Assembly (NCBI RefSeq): GCF_039652555.1
Contig: NZ_JBDJAF010000001.1
Location: forward strand, 1 to 64,000
Length of the DNA stretch: 64,000 nucleotides
Origin: Parafrigoribacterium mesophilum
GTDB lineage: Bacteria; Actinomycetota; Actinomycetes; Actinomycetales; Microbacteriaceae
Direction: 5' to 3'
Positions 24,529 to 32,989 of this stretch are shown here, one piece after another. The notes under the pieces were generated by a model. The model had not been told where the DNA came from and searched no databases. It saw only the letters and a list, made by a program, of their open reading frames with translations. The translations under genes were made by a program, and so were the position numbers. Numbering within the stretch: the first letter of the stretch is position 1; each line of letters begins with the position of its first letter.

Positions 24529-24596
24529 TTGAACAGACCCTACCGTGACCCGCCGACCCCATCTGACAGGGCCGGCGGGCACGGGTTAGGCCGCGA

Positions 24597-24863
24597 TCAA
24601 GCTGTGCGGCGGTTGCGGGTGAACAAACCCCAGATCAGCAGCACGACGATGGAACCCAGGATCGCAATGATCCAGGTCTGCCACGACCAGAAGTTTTCCA
24701 ATCCGATGCCGAAGATCGCCGATCCGATCCAACCTCCGAGGAGAGCGCCGACGACTCCCAGCAGGAGCGTCATGAGCCAGCCGCCGCCCTGCCTGCCAGG
24801 CAGGATGGCCTTGGCGATGGCTCCGGCTATGAGTCCCAAAATGATCCAACCGATGATGCTCAT
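24597..24863 (-). CDS. GlsB/YeaQ/YmgE-type membrane protein
   Basis: This 88-residue protein has three hydrophobic helices and the family pattern GWIILGLIAGAIAK, then LPGRQGGGWLMTLLLGVVGALLGGWIG. That identifies the GlsB/YeaQ/YmgE transglycosylase-associated family. Members are small stress-induced membrane proteins with unclear biochemistry. The start follows an AAGGTGG ribosome-binding site. It lies between the helicase and the CinA gene, which is divergent. Confidence 0.9.
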   Translation of the reverse strand: MSIIGWIILGLIAGAIAKAILPGRQGGGWLMTLLLGVVGALLGGWIGSAIFGIGLENFWSWQTWIIAILGSIVVLLIWGLFTRNRRTA

Positions 24864-25004
24864 GGTTTCCACCTTCACATGTGGTTTGCCGCGTCCGGGT
24901 GGACGACGACCCCAGTGTGCCAGACCCCTAAATGGGGGGCAACCCCGGGGCCATTTCTGGTCCAGGGGTAACAATTGCGGGCAAAACAGGGCACACTGTG
25001 GGAG

Positions 25005-25508
25005 ATGTCCGAGCCCGGAGCAGTGACCGAGGAGTCCCTCGCACTGGCGGAATCCATCGCCCAGGCCATGCTGAAGGATCACCGCACCGTCGCCGTTGCC
25101 GAATCGCTGACGAGCGGAAGCCTCGGATGTCATCTGGGCGCGGCCGCAGAGTCGTCGCAGTGGTTCCAGGGCGGAGTCATCGCGTACGCACCGGAAGTAA
25201 AGTTCTCCGTGCTCGGAGTCGACCCGGGACCCGTCGTCACCGCCGCCTGCGCACGACAAATGGCCATCGGTGTCGCGCGTTTGATGGATGCGGCGATCGG
25301 CGTCGCACTCACCGGAGTGGGTGGGCCCGGGGCGGAAGAGGGCAAACCGGCAGGCACGGTTTTCATTGCGGTTTCCGCTGGCGATGACAGTCGCGTGGAG
25401 GAGCATAGGTTCGACGGTGATCCGGCGGCGGTGGTACGGGCGGCGACGCATCGAGCACTGGCCATGCTGCTCGAATCCAGCGTTCGGACTGGAAGCTACC
25501 CACATTGA
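25005..25508 (+). CDS. CinA-family nicotinamide-nucleotide amidohydrolase
   Basis: This 167-residue protein is the C-terminal CinA (PncC) domain alone. It has VAVAESLTSGSLG with the catalytic-region Ser, FQGGVIAYAPEVKFSVLGV and GVALTGVGGPGAEEGKPAGTVFIAV. Family members deamidate nicotinamide mononucleotide to nicotinate mononucleotide for NAD recycling. The stand-alone domain is usual in Actinobacteria, and the usual length is about 160. ATG 25005 follows TGGGAG; a longer TTG start upstream is unlikely. Confidence 0.85.
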   Translation: MSEPGAVTEESLALAESIAQAMLKDHRTVAVAESLTSGSLGCHLGAAAESSQWFQGGVIAYAPEVKFSVLGVDPGPVVTAACARQMAIGVARLMDAAIGVALTGVGGPGAEEGKPAGTVFIAVSAGDDSRVEEHRFDGDPAAVVRAATHRALAMLLESSVRTGSYPH

Positions 25509-25553
25509 TGGCAGGCGGTTTGATCGGGCTCGAATTTGATGCAGGCTTGAGCC

Positions 25554-26336
25554 ATGACTGCGCAGCATCCCTGGTCCCGTTTTGTCGCTTTAGGTGATTC
25601 GTTCACCGAAGGCATCGGAGACCCTGACCCGACGAGTCCGGGAGGCAACCGCGGGTGGGCAGACCGGGTTGCCGAGGTGTTGAGCGAGAAGACCGATGAT
25701 TTCGCCTACGCGAACCTCGCCATCCGGGGCCGCCTGCTACAGCAGATCATGGATGAACAACTTGAGCCGGCGCTGGCACTGCGCCCGGATCTCGTCACGA
25801 TTTCCGCCGGCGGGAACGACATCATCCGTCCGAACACGGATCCGGACGACATCGCCAGCCGTCTGGAGATTGCAGTAACCAAACTCGGTTCACATGGCGC
25901 CACGGTGGTGTTGTTCAACGGCCCGGACATCGGAATGACCCCTGTCTTGCGCCGGGCCAGGGGCAAGGTCGCGATTTACAACGAGAATCTCCGGGCGGTC
26001 GCCCAAAGACACGACGCGATCATCGCCGATATGTGGGTGTTGCGCGAACTTCAGGATCCGCGCATGTGGGCGCCGGATCGCCTGCATTTCTCTCCGATCG
26101 GACACGGCGTCATCGCTCGCATGGTGTTGGAAACGCTGAACGTCGATAACGACCTACAGCCGTACTCCCCGGAGCCACTGACGGCCATCTCCTGGCGGCA
26201 AGCGAGGGTCGAGGATATGGGGTGGGCGCGGGATTATCTGCTGCCGTGGGTGTTGCGGCGTATTCGGCACCAGTCCTCCGGTGACGGCGTCAGCGCCAAG
26301 CGGCCGGATGCCGGGAGTGTCACGCGTCTTGGCTGA
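25554..26336 (+). CDS. SGNH/GDSL hydrolase
   Basis: This 260-residue esterase-like protein has the SGNH blocks in order. They are block I FVALGDSFTEGIGDP with the Ser nucleophile near 17, block II around IRGRLLQQ, block III SAGGNDIIRP and block V DRLHFSPIGH with the Asp-His pair. No signal peptide is seen, so it appears cytoplasmic. The substrate is unknown; related actinobacterial proteins act on acyl esters. It may be cotranscribed with the MIP18-type gene 44 bases downstream. Confidence 0.9.
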   Translation: MTAQHPWSRFVALGDSFTEGIGDPDPTSPGGNRGWADRVAEVLSEKTDDFAYANLAIRGRLLQQIMDEQLEPALALRPDLVTISAGGNDIIRPNTDPDDIASRLEIAVTKLGSHGATVVLFNGPDIGMTPVLRRARGKVAIYNENLRAVAQRHDAIIADMWVLRELQDPRMWAPDRLHFSPIGHGVIARMVLETLNVDNDLQPYSPEPLTAISWRQARVEDMGWARDYLLPWVLRRIRHQSSGDGVSAKRPDAGSVTRLG

Positions 26337-26380
26337 CCGGCTCTCATGGAATCTGCGGTGAGAATCCGTATGATTGACGC

Positions 26381-26710
26381 ATGGTTGAGACACTCGAGCC
26401 GGAACTGTATGACCAGGTCGAAGAGGCGCTGAAAGACGTCGTCGACCCAGAAATCGGGGTCAATGTCGTTGACCTCGGTCTGATCTACGACTTCGGTTGG
26501 GATTCCGAGAACTCGGCACTCGTGCTGCAGATGACGTTGACCTCCGCCGAATGCCCGCTGCAAGACGACATCTCCGACCAGGTAGCAGAAGCTTTGGACG
26601 GTATCGTCGATTCCTTCCGGATCAATTGGGTGTGGATGCCCGCCTGGGGTCCCGACAAGATCACCGACGACGGCCGCGACATGATGCGCGCGCTCGGCTT
26701 CAACGTCTAA
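26381..26710 (+). CDS. MIP18-family metal-sulfur cluster assembly protein (SufT-like), copy 1
   Basis: This 109-residue protein has the MIP18 (DUF59) pattern. It has a VVDPEIGVNVVDLGLIYD start and a TSAECPL Cys block, followed by INWVWMPAWGPDKITDDGR. The single Cys (near residue 61) is the presumed cluster or metal ligand. The family helps mature Fe-S proteins. The copy at 44610-44939, beside the suf operon, matches at about 75 of 109 positions by my count. Here the neighbours are an SGNH hydrolase and a desaturase, so this copy may serve a separate client. Confidence 0.85.
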   Translation: MVETLEPELYDQVEEALKDVVDPEIGVNVVDLGLIYDFGWDSENSALVLQMTLTSAECPLQDDISDQVAEALDGIVDSFRINWVWMPAWGPDKITDDGRDMMRALGFNV

Positions 26711-26736
26711 CCCCTCCTTCCCCTCCCTTCACGCCT

Positions 26737-26849
26737 CCGGTCGTCAAGCCCGTCGAGACCCGCGTACGGTGTCTCGGGTTCTCCGGTGGTCGAGCAACGT
26801 CGAGACCCCAGCGTGTAACTTCTGTGATTTCGACAGGCTCAATCACCGG
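26737..26849. repeat. cluster of 24-bp REP-like elements
   Basis: Three related elements lie between two converging genes at 26737-26760, 26783-26807 and 26826-26849, the last inverted. The shared core is CCGGTGRTYGAGC-N2-4-GTCGARAYC. The same element occurs in inverted copies at 36724-36830. Confidence 0.75.
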
Positions 26850-26930
26850 GGGTGGCGGGAAGCGGGTTACGGGAATACCGCTAGATGTGCGCGAAGAGCA
26901 CGGGAGTTGTCCACCGGGGTGGACTTGTGG

Positions 26931-28049
26931 TTAGCGACCGTACTGCGTGGCCATCGGGCACTCGAAGGGGTCTCCGCCCGCCGCCAGGCCGACCCGGTTC
27001 AGGTACTGGATGACGATGCCGTAAGACTCGGTCAGCGTCGTCTCGGTGTACATGATGCTGTGGGTGTCGCAGTATTCCTTGGCGATGGCCCGTGCCTTGT
27101 GCAGGTGCGGCCTGGCCATGTTGGGGAACAGGTGGTGCTCGATCTGATAGTTGAGGCCGCCCATGAACGTGTCCATGATCCAGTTGCCCTTGATGTTGCG
27201 CGAGGTGAGCACCTGGCGGCGCAAGAAGTCAACCTTGCTGTCTCGTGGCAGCAGCGGCATACCCTTGTGGTTCGGCGCGAACGTGGATCCCATGTACAGA
27301 CCGAACACCGCCAATTGCACGCCGATGAAGGCGAAACCGAGCCCCACCGGTAGGACGAGGAAGATCACCGTGCAGTACGCCCCGAGACGCAGCACGATCA
27401 TGCTGATCTCGAGCCAGCGCTTTTCCATCTTCTCGCGGCTGAAAACCCGCTTGAATCCGAGGATGTGAAGGTTGAGCCCCTCCAGCAGCAGGGCAGGGAA
27501 GAACAGGTAGCCCTGGCGCCGGGTCATCCACCGGTAGAGTCCCCGTGCCTTCGCGGCATCCACTTCTTGGAACGACACGAAGTCACGCTCAATGTCCGGG
27601 TCTTTGCCGACGATGTTCGGGTTGGCGTGATGGCGGCTGTGCTTGGTCATCCACCAGGCGTAGCTGATGCCGACGAAGAGGTTGGCCAGTGCCCGTCCCG
27701 CGATGTCATTGGCCGGCCCCGATTCGAACACCTGCCGGTGCGAGGCCTCGTGTGCCAGGAACGCGTATTGGGTGAGGATGACTCCCAGCGCGGCGGCCAT
27801 GAGCAACTGCAGCCACGAGTCGCCGAGCAGAATGAATCCGGTGACCACACCGCCGAGAGCGGCGGTTACGAGGGAGAACATCAGGTAGTAAAAACCGGTG
27901 CGCTTTCGCAGCAGCCCGGCGTCACGCACCGTGCGCAGCAGCGCAGAATACTCAGTAGTCGGATTCTTTCCTGAGCCGCCCGGGCGGGTCTTGGTGAAAG
28001 TGACGACGGATGCAGTTGCCTGCGATTCTGACACGGTACCTCGGTTCAT
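26931..28049 (-). CDS. membrane fatty acid desaturase
   Basis: This 372-residue membrane protein has the three His boxes of acyl desaturases: HEASHR, HSRHHANPN (the HxxHH box) and YQIEHHLFPN, which bind the di-iron centre. About four transmembrane helices lie between. It would introduce a double bond into a fatty acyl chain, probably adjusting membrane fluidity. The layout with the last box QIEHHLFP resembles front-end/Delta-type and DesA3-like enzymes. Electron donor genes are not adjacent. The start ATG 28049 has only a weak ribosome-binding site; GTG a few codons later is possible. Confidence 0.9.
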   Translation of the reverse strand: MNRGTVSESQATASVVTFTKTRPGGSGKNPTTEYSALLRTVRDAGLLRKRTGFYYLMFSLVTAALGGVVTGFILLGDSWLQLLMAAALGVILTQYAFLAHEASHRQVFESGPANDIAGRALANLFVGISYAWWMTKHSRHHANPNIVGKDPDIERDFVSFQEVDAAKARGLYRWMTRRQGYLFFPALLLEGLNLHILGFKRVFSREKMEKRWLEISMIVLRLGAYCTVIFLVLPVGLGFAFIGVQLAVFGLYMGSTFAPNHKGMPLLPRDSKVDFLRRQVLTSRNIKGNWIMDTFMGGLNYQIEHHLFPNMARPHLHKARAIAKEYCDTHSIMYTETTLTESYGIVIQYLNRVGLAAGGDPFECPMATQYGR

Positions 28050-28104
28050 TCTGGATGGCTTCCCAGCCTGAAAACGAGCGGGTACCTCATTAGATGCGTC
28101 GACT

Positions 28105-28965
28105 CTATTCCTTCCTGCTGGGAGACGTGTGAGAAAGTCCTCCGGCGTCGGCGCGTCGGCGCCGACCGTTGCGCAGCGCCCACAGCGCCACTGCGCTGGC
28201 CGCGGCCACGTTGAGTGAGTCGACCCCGTGCTCCATGGGCACGGTCACCGCCGCGTCCGCATGGCGCAGCGCGGCACGGCTGAGCCCATCGCCCTCGGTA
28301 CCGAGCAGGAGCGCCACTTTCTCCGGAGCGTGTGCGACGTAGTCGGCGAGGCTGACTGAGTGCTCCGCCAGTGTGAGGGCGGCCAGTTCGAATCCCGACT
28401 CGTGCAGGAGGTCTGCGGCCTGCGGCCAGTCGGGTAGTCGGGTCCACGGCACCTGCAGCACGGTGCCCATACTCACCCGCACACTGCGCCGGTACAGCGG
28501 GTCGGCGCAGCGCGGCGTTACGAGCACCGCATCCGCGCCAAGCGCAGCCGCCGAGCGGAAAATCGCACCCACATTGGTGTGGTCCACGATGTCTTCCAGC
28601 ACGACCACCAGGTGTGCGTCGGCGATCAACTCCTCGGCCGGAGCCAGCGCCGGCCGGTGCATCGCCGCCAGGGCTCCGCGGTGCACGTTGAACCCGGTCA
28701 GCGACTCGAGAAGACCGGATTCTCCGACGTAGATCGGCACATCGTAACCTTCGAACAGCCGCAGCACGTCATCCAGCCACTTGTCGAGTACCAAGACGGA
28801 TCGGGGCTGATGGCCGGCGGCCAAGGCCCGCGCGATCACCTTGCTCGATTCGGCGATGTAGAGGCCGCCGGCGGGTTCACTGAGCCGACGGAGGGCAACA
28901 TCCGTCAATCCGGAGTAGTCGCGAAGGCCCGGTTCGCGAAGGTCAGGAATGCGAATGACTGGCAC
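28105..28965 (-). CDS. SpoU/TrmH-family rRNA or tRNA 2'-O-methyltransferase
   Basis: This 286-residue protein has an N-terminal substrate-binding domain (SGLTDVALRR..GLYIAES) and a SpoU knot domain. The knot motifs are motif 1 VDHTNVGAIFRSAAALGADAVLV, motif 2 LLLGTEGDGLS and motif 3 VPMEHGVDSLNVAAASAVALW. Such enzymes methylate ribose in rRNA or tRNA using SAM; the target position is not predictable. GTG 28965 is the start taken. It lies 15 bases from the head-to-head sirtuin ATG, so a further upstream start would overlap that gene. Confidence 0.9.
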   Translation of the reverse strand: MPVIRIPDLREPGLRDYSGLTDVALRRLSEPAGGLYIAESSKVIARALAAGHQPRSVLVLDKWLDDVLRLFEGYDVPIYVGESGLLESLTGFNVHRGALAAMHRPALAPAEELIADAHLVVVLEDIVDHTNVGAIFRSAAALGADAVLVTPRCADPLYRRSVRVSMGTVLQVPWTRLPDWPQAADLLHESGFELAALTLAEHSVSLADYVAHAPEKVALLLGTEGDGLSRAALRHADAAVTVPMEHGVDSLNVAAASAVALWALRNGRRRRADAGGLSHTSPSRKE

Positions 28966-28980
28966 GCTGTTCAGTCTGAC

Positions 28981-29829
28981 ATGGTGAATGGTGGCGGTGC
29001 TGACCTCGACACCGCTGCCCGAGTTCTCGCCGGCCGACGGATCGCGGTGCTCACTGGAGCCGGCATCAGCACCGATTCCGGCATCCCGGACTACCGGGGG
29101 CCGAATTCGGTTCCGCGTACCCCCATGACTTTTCAGGCCTTTCTCGCCGACACGGATGCGCGCAAACGCTACTGGGCCGGCAGTCACCTGGGCTGGCAGC
29201 GGTTCGCGCGGGCGGCACCGAATGCCGGACACTTCGCCTTAGCCCAGCTGGAATCAGCCGGGATTCTGGCCGGCATCTTGACTCAGAACGTTGACGCCCT
29301 GCATGAGAGGGCCGGGTCGGCTCGCGTGGTGGATCTGCACGGCAGGCTCGACCGGGTGCGGTGCCTCGCCTGCGGCCAGGTCTACGCCAGGGATGCGATC
29401 AGCCGACAGATCTCCGAACTGAACCCATGGCTCAGCGAAACCGACTCCGCTGTGCTGCGACCCGACGGCGATGCGGATGTCACCGGTGTCCGTGATTTCG
29501 TCGTCCCGGCCTGCGAGCTCTGCGGCGGCATGCTGAAACCCGACATCGTGTTCTTCGGCGAATTCATTCCGACCACGAAATTCTTCGCAGCCAGCGCGCT
29601 GGTGCGCAACGCCGATGCGCTGCTGGTGGCCGGTTCGTCGCTGGTGGTGAATTCTGGCATCCGCTTTCTCGATCAAGCCGCCAAGCGCCAGCTCCCCGTG
29701 GTGATCGTCAATCGTGGCAAGACCAGAGGGGACTCCAGGGCCGCCGTTAAGATTGATGCCGGGACCTCCGAAACCCTGACGGCCCTGGCGGACCGTCTGG
29801 GCGGCGGATACCGGAAAAAGACGCTATGA
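28981..29829 (+). CDS. Sir2-family NAD-dependent deacetylase
   Basis: This 282-residue sirtuin shows GAGISTDSGIPDYRG near residue 27, TQNVDALHERAG, VVDLHGRLDRV, zinc pairs CLAC and CELC, PDIVFFGE and GSSLVV. It would remove acyl groups from lysine with NAD. Bacterial members regulate acetyl-CoA synthetase, but no such gene is near. ATG 28981 begins the gene with almost no room for a leader (15 bases to the opposite gene). Its stop overlaps the next start by four bases. Confidence 0.9.
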   Translation: MVNGGGADLDTAARVLAGRRIAVLTGAGISTDSGIPDYRGPNSVPRTPMTFQAFLADTDARKRYWAGSHLGWQRFARAAPNAGHFALAQLESAGILAGILTQNVDALHERAGSARVVDLHGRLDRVRCLACGQVYARDAISRQISELNPWLSETDSAVLRPDGDADVTGVRDFVVPACELCGGMLKPDIVFFGEFIPTTKFFAASALVRNADALLVAGSSLVVNSGIRFLDQAAKRQLPVVIVNRGKTRGDSRAAVKIDAGTSETLTALADRLGGGYRKKTL

Positions 29830-30461
29830 CCCTGCTCTATCTCGTGCGCCACGGCGAAACGGACTGGAACCTGCAGCGGCGCATCCAGGGCAGCACCGAT
29901 ATCCCCCTCAACGAGACCGGCAGGCTGCAGGCCCGACGTACCGGCTCGCTGCTGGCAAGGCGAAGCTGGGATGCGATCATCTCGAGCCCGCTGGTGCGCG
30001 CCGTCGAAACCGCCACGATCATCGCCGATGAGCTGGACCTTGGCGCGCCAGAGATCGTTGACGCCATCGTGGAACGCGCGTACGGCGAGGCGGAGGGACT
30101 CGATGATCGGGAGCTGGCACGCCGGTTCCCCGGCAACACGCCGGTAGCGGGACGCGAGTCGCGCCAGGACGTCAGTGCCAGGGTGATGCCGGCTCTCGCT
30201 GCGATCGCCGAGAACCGGCCAGGCCAGCACCTGATCCTCACCACCCACGGCGGCGTGATCCGCACCGTGCTGGAGACGGTGGCCCCGGCATCCGAGGTGC
30301 ACCGCGGTGTGCGCATCACCAACGGCTCCATCCACAGCTTCCGCTACTACGACGGCGTGTTCAAACTCCTGAGATTCAACGACCCGATCGAGGTTGCCTC
30401 CGTTGAGCCGGGCGCCGAGGACCTCGTCGAACAAAACGCCCTGGAAGGACGGGAACACTGA
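29826..30461 (+). CDS. histidine phosphatase family protein
   Basis: This 211-residue protein has the phosphohistidine nucleophile motif LVRHGETDWN at residues 6-15, a second block SSPLVRAVETA and a distal catalytic His region LILTTHGGVIRT. It is in the phosphoglycerate-mutase/histidine phosphatase superfamily. Several actinobacterial members are cobalamin-pathway or sugar-phosphate phosphatases, so the substrate is not fixed. It is coupled to the sirtuin by ATGA overlap and to the YbaK gene by TGATG. Confidence 0.85.
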   Translation: MTLLYLVRHGETDWNLQRRIQGSTDIPLNETGRLQARRTGSLLARRSWDAIISSPLVRAVETATIIADELDLGAPEIVDAIVERAYGEAEGLDDRELARRFPGNTPVAGRESRQDVSARVMPALAAIAENRPGQHLILTTHGGVIRTVLETVAPASEVHRGVRITNGSIHSFRYYDGVFKLLRFNDPIEVASVEPGAEDLVEQNALEGREH

Positions 30462-30916
30462 TGTCGTTGGCACGATTCCGGCAGCACAGCGCCGAGCTGG
30501 GAATCACCGTCGATGTGCGCGAAATGGACCACACTACCCACACCGCCGAGGATGCGGCGGCGGCGGTGGGCTGCGCGGTCGGTGCCATCGTGAAAAGCCT
30601 AGTGTTCCTGGTCGATTCGCTGCCGTGTCTGGTGCTGGTCTCCGGAAGCAATCGGGTGGATACGGCCATGCTCAGCGCCGCGCTCGGTGGCCCGGCGCGC
30701 ATGGCGGACGCCAAAACCGTGAAGTCGGCCAGTGGATACAGCATCGGCGGTGTGCCGCCGTTCGGGCACCCCGTCCCGATGCGCACGGTGATGGACCAGG
30801 ACCTTCTGACTCACCGTGAGGTGTGGGCGGCCGCCGGGGCAGCCACGACCGTCTTCGCGATGGATTCGGCTCGATTGGCCGAGATCACCTCTGCCGAAGT
30901 CGTGCAACTGGCCTGA
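30461..30916 (+). CDS. YbaK/EbsC-family aminoacyl-tRNA deacylase
   Basis: This 151-residue protein matches YbaK/EbsC: HTAEDAAAAVGCAVGAIVKSLVF, LVSGSNRVDTAML and the GVPPFGHP loop. Related proteins hydrolyse mischarged Cys- or Ala-tRNAPro in trans. The Lys of IVKSL is the conserved functional residue. It follows the histidine phosphatase gene with a TGATG overlap and converges with the glycosyltransferase gene eight bases downstream. Confidence 0.85.
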   Translation: MSLARFRQHSAELGITVDVREMDHTTHTAEDAAAAVGCAVGAIVKSLVFLVDSLPCLVLVSGSNRVDTAMLSAALGGPARMADAKTVKSASGYSIGGVPPFGHPVPMRTVMDQDLLTHREVWAAAGAATTVFAMDSARLAEITSAEVVQLA

Positions 30917-30923
30917 CTCGCGC

Positions 30924-31988
30924 TCAGCGTCGTTCGGTCAACGATCGCGCCAAATCCAGCAGGGTCTGCGCCGAACTTTCCCAGGTGAACTCGGTGGCGC
31001 GGTCGTAGGCGAGCGCCGAGCGTCGTTGCCACTCGCCCGGCTCCTCCAGCTCGCGCACCGCTTGCGCGAGACGGCGCGGATCGTCGTGGCCGAAGTAGAG
31101 TGCGACCTCCCCGCCGACTTCGTGAAACACCGGGATGTCGCTGAGGACCACCGGCGTACCGGCTCCCATCGCCTCGATTACGGGAATGCCGAATCCCTCG
31201 CCACGGGACGCCGAGACCAATGCGGTGGCTCCGCGCAGCAGTTCCTGGTATCGCTCGTCGCTGACACCGCCCTCGAACACCACGGCATCCGCCGGTGCCA
31301 GAGCGGAGAGCCGTGCTTGTTCGCGTTCGGAGATGCTGCTGAGCAGATGCAGCCGGTACCCGGGCAGCAGCTTCATCGCGGCCAGCAGCGTTTCGACCCG
31401 TTTGTAGGGCATGAACGAGCCCATATAGACCAGATTCGGCTGCTGCGGCGGCGTGCGTTGCACACGCTCCTGCGGGGCGACGGCATCCCGCACCACGGTG
31501 ATCGGCCGCCTCGCGAGCCGGTGTTCGATGATCTGCCGCCGAGCCGTCTCGGAGACGGTGACGATGGCGTCGCCGCGCCCGAGCACGATCCGCTGCGGCC
31601 AGTACGCCAGATGGTAGGCCCGCCAGAGCAGCTTGATCGGCCAGGGAAACTCCCGTGGCGGTGTGCGATGGGTGTAGTAGATCAAATCGTGCAGAGTGAG
31701 GATGAGCCGATAACGTCGACCCAGCGACCCCATGGTCTGCATCGGGCTGAACACGACATCCGGTTCGACGCGGTTGACGGTGTGGGCAATCCACGGTTCG
31801 TGCACGCTCGTCACTCCACTCCCGAGAATCCAGGGCAGGTCGGGGAGCATGCGCAGCTGCCGTTCGTCGCTGATCAGCATGGTGACCGGATGCAACTGCG
31901 CCAGCGCGGTGACCAATCCCGTGGTGTAGCGGCTGATGCCGTCGTGCCTGTCAAACCGCGTGTACCGGCAATCGAAGAGGATTTTCAC
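30924..31988 (-). CDS. family 4 glycosyltransferase
   Basis: This 354-residue GT-B enzyme has the GT4 donor-binding block SRGEGFGIPVIEAMGAGTPVVLSDI with the E-x7-E pattern and an acceptor domain with DGISRYTTGLV at the start. Donor and acceptor are unknown. Possible products are exopolysaccharide or a lipid-linked sugar. It overlaps the alpha/beta hydrolase gene upstream by four bases (ATGA), so the two are coupled. No signal peptide is seen; it should act on the cytoplasmic side. Confidence 0.85.
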   Translation of the reverse strand: MKILFDCRYTRFDRHDGISRYTTGLVTALAQLHPVTMLISDERQLRMLPDLPWILGSGVTSVHEPWIAHTVNRVEPDVVFSPMQTMGSLGRRYRLILTLHDLIYYTHRTPPREFPWPIKLLWRAYHLAYWPQRIVLGRGDAIVTVSETARRQIIEHRLARRPITVVRDAVAPQERVQRTPPQQPNLVYMGSFMPYKRVETLLAAMKLLPGYRLHLLSSISEREQARLSALAPADAVVFEGGVSDERYQELLRGATALVSASRGEGFGIPVIEAMGAGTPVVLSDIPVFHEVGGEVALYFGHDDPRRLAQAVRELEEPGEWQRRSALAYDRATEFTWESSAQTLLDLARSLTERR

Positions 31989-32884
31989 CGCTGCGGCAGT
32001 GACGCGACGAACTCGGTGATCGCCCGCGCGGCATCCGCCGGCACCTCGTAGTGGATGAGGTGGCCGACGCCCGACAGCACCCGCAGCGTGGCATGCGGGA
32101 ACGTGGCCTGCAGCTCGTGCTGGGCCGCGACCGGGGTGATGTCGTCGAGTTCTGCGGCCACAAGGAGGGTGGGCACGTCGATTCTGGAGGCGAAGGCGCT
32201 GACGTCAGTGCTGATGGAGGCCAGGAATGCTTCGACCACCACATCCCGGCTGGCGAAGCGGTTGAAGTAGGTGTGGTGCTCGGCGTGGATCCACCTGCGC
32301 CGCATCTTGTCTTTGGTCTTCGCCAGCGATGAACTCATGAACTGCACAATCAGCCAGTTCTTCAGAAGCGCGAAACCGATCTTTGCGGGCAGTAGCTCCG
32401 CCAGCCGGTAGTACGCCACGGTGATGCGGGTCACGATCGGGTGCGGTCCCTTCAGCCCGGAGATCGCAATCGGGTTGATCAGGATCAGGGCCCGCGTCTT
32501 CAGTCCGGAGACCAGCGCGGCCGCACTGACGATGGTGCCGAAGGAGTGTCCGAGGATCAACGCGTGCGGTGCGTCGACCGCGGCGACGAACGCCGTGAGC
32601 CAAGCGGCGTATCCGTTGATGTCGTGGCTCGTGCCTACCAGCGGTGTGGACTCGCCGAAACCGGGCAGATCGGGGCTGATGAACCGCACCTGCGGCAGCT
32701 GAGCGATCACCGGCTCCAGCCCGTGATGCTCGCCGCGGTACCCGTGCGAGACGACGACCGTCGTCGCGGAGTTAGGGTCGCCGTAGACCCAGTACCTGGT
32801 GGTGCTGCCGAGCACCACGACCTCCCGCTTCTCGACGGGAATATCGTTCAATTGCGCGGCAAAGGGCGATTCGACAGTCATCAT
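31985..32884 (-). CDS. alpha/beta-fold hydrolase
   Basis: This protein of about 299 residues has the alpha/beta-hydrolase order. It has an oxyanion segment SHGYRGEHHG, a DLPGFGES loop, the nucleophile elbow GHSFG, an acid region AAELDDITPV and the catalytic His in GVGHLIHYE. The substrate is unknown. Tandem ATG codons at 32884 and 32881 share a weak TGGTGG ribosome-binding site; ATG 32914 would add ten more residues. It precedes and overlaps a glycosyltransferase gene, and lies divergent from treS. Confidence 0.8.
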   Translation of the reverse strand: MMTVESPFAAQLNDIPVEKREVVVLGSTTRYWVYGDPNSATTVVVSHGYRGEHHGLEPVIAQLPQVRFISPDLPGFGESTPLVGTSHDINGYAAWLTAFVAAVDAPHALILGHSFGTIVSAAALVSGLKTRALILINPIAISGLKGPHPIVTRITVAYYRLAELLPAKIGFALLKNWLIVQFMSSSLAKTKDKMRRRWIHAEHHTYFNRFASRDVVVEAFLASISTDVSAFASRIDVPTLLVAAELDDITPVAAQHELQATFPHATLRVLSGVGHLIHYEVPADAARAITEFVASLPQR

Positions 32885-32989
32885 CCACCAGTGTATGCAG
32901 GGGACGGAGGGCAAGAGCCAGGCACGTCGCGCCTAGACTCATACACCAAGGCGCTTCACGATGACAGGGCATTCCAAAGGGGGCACTAG

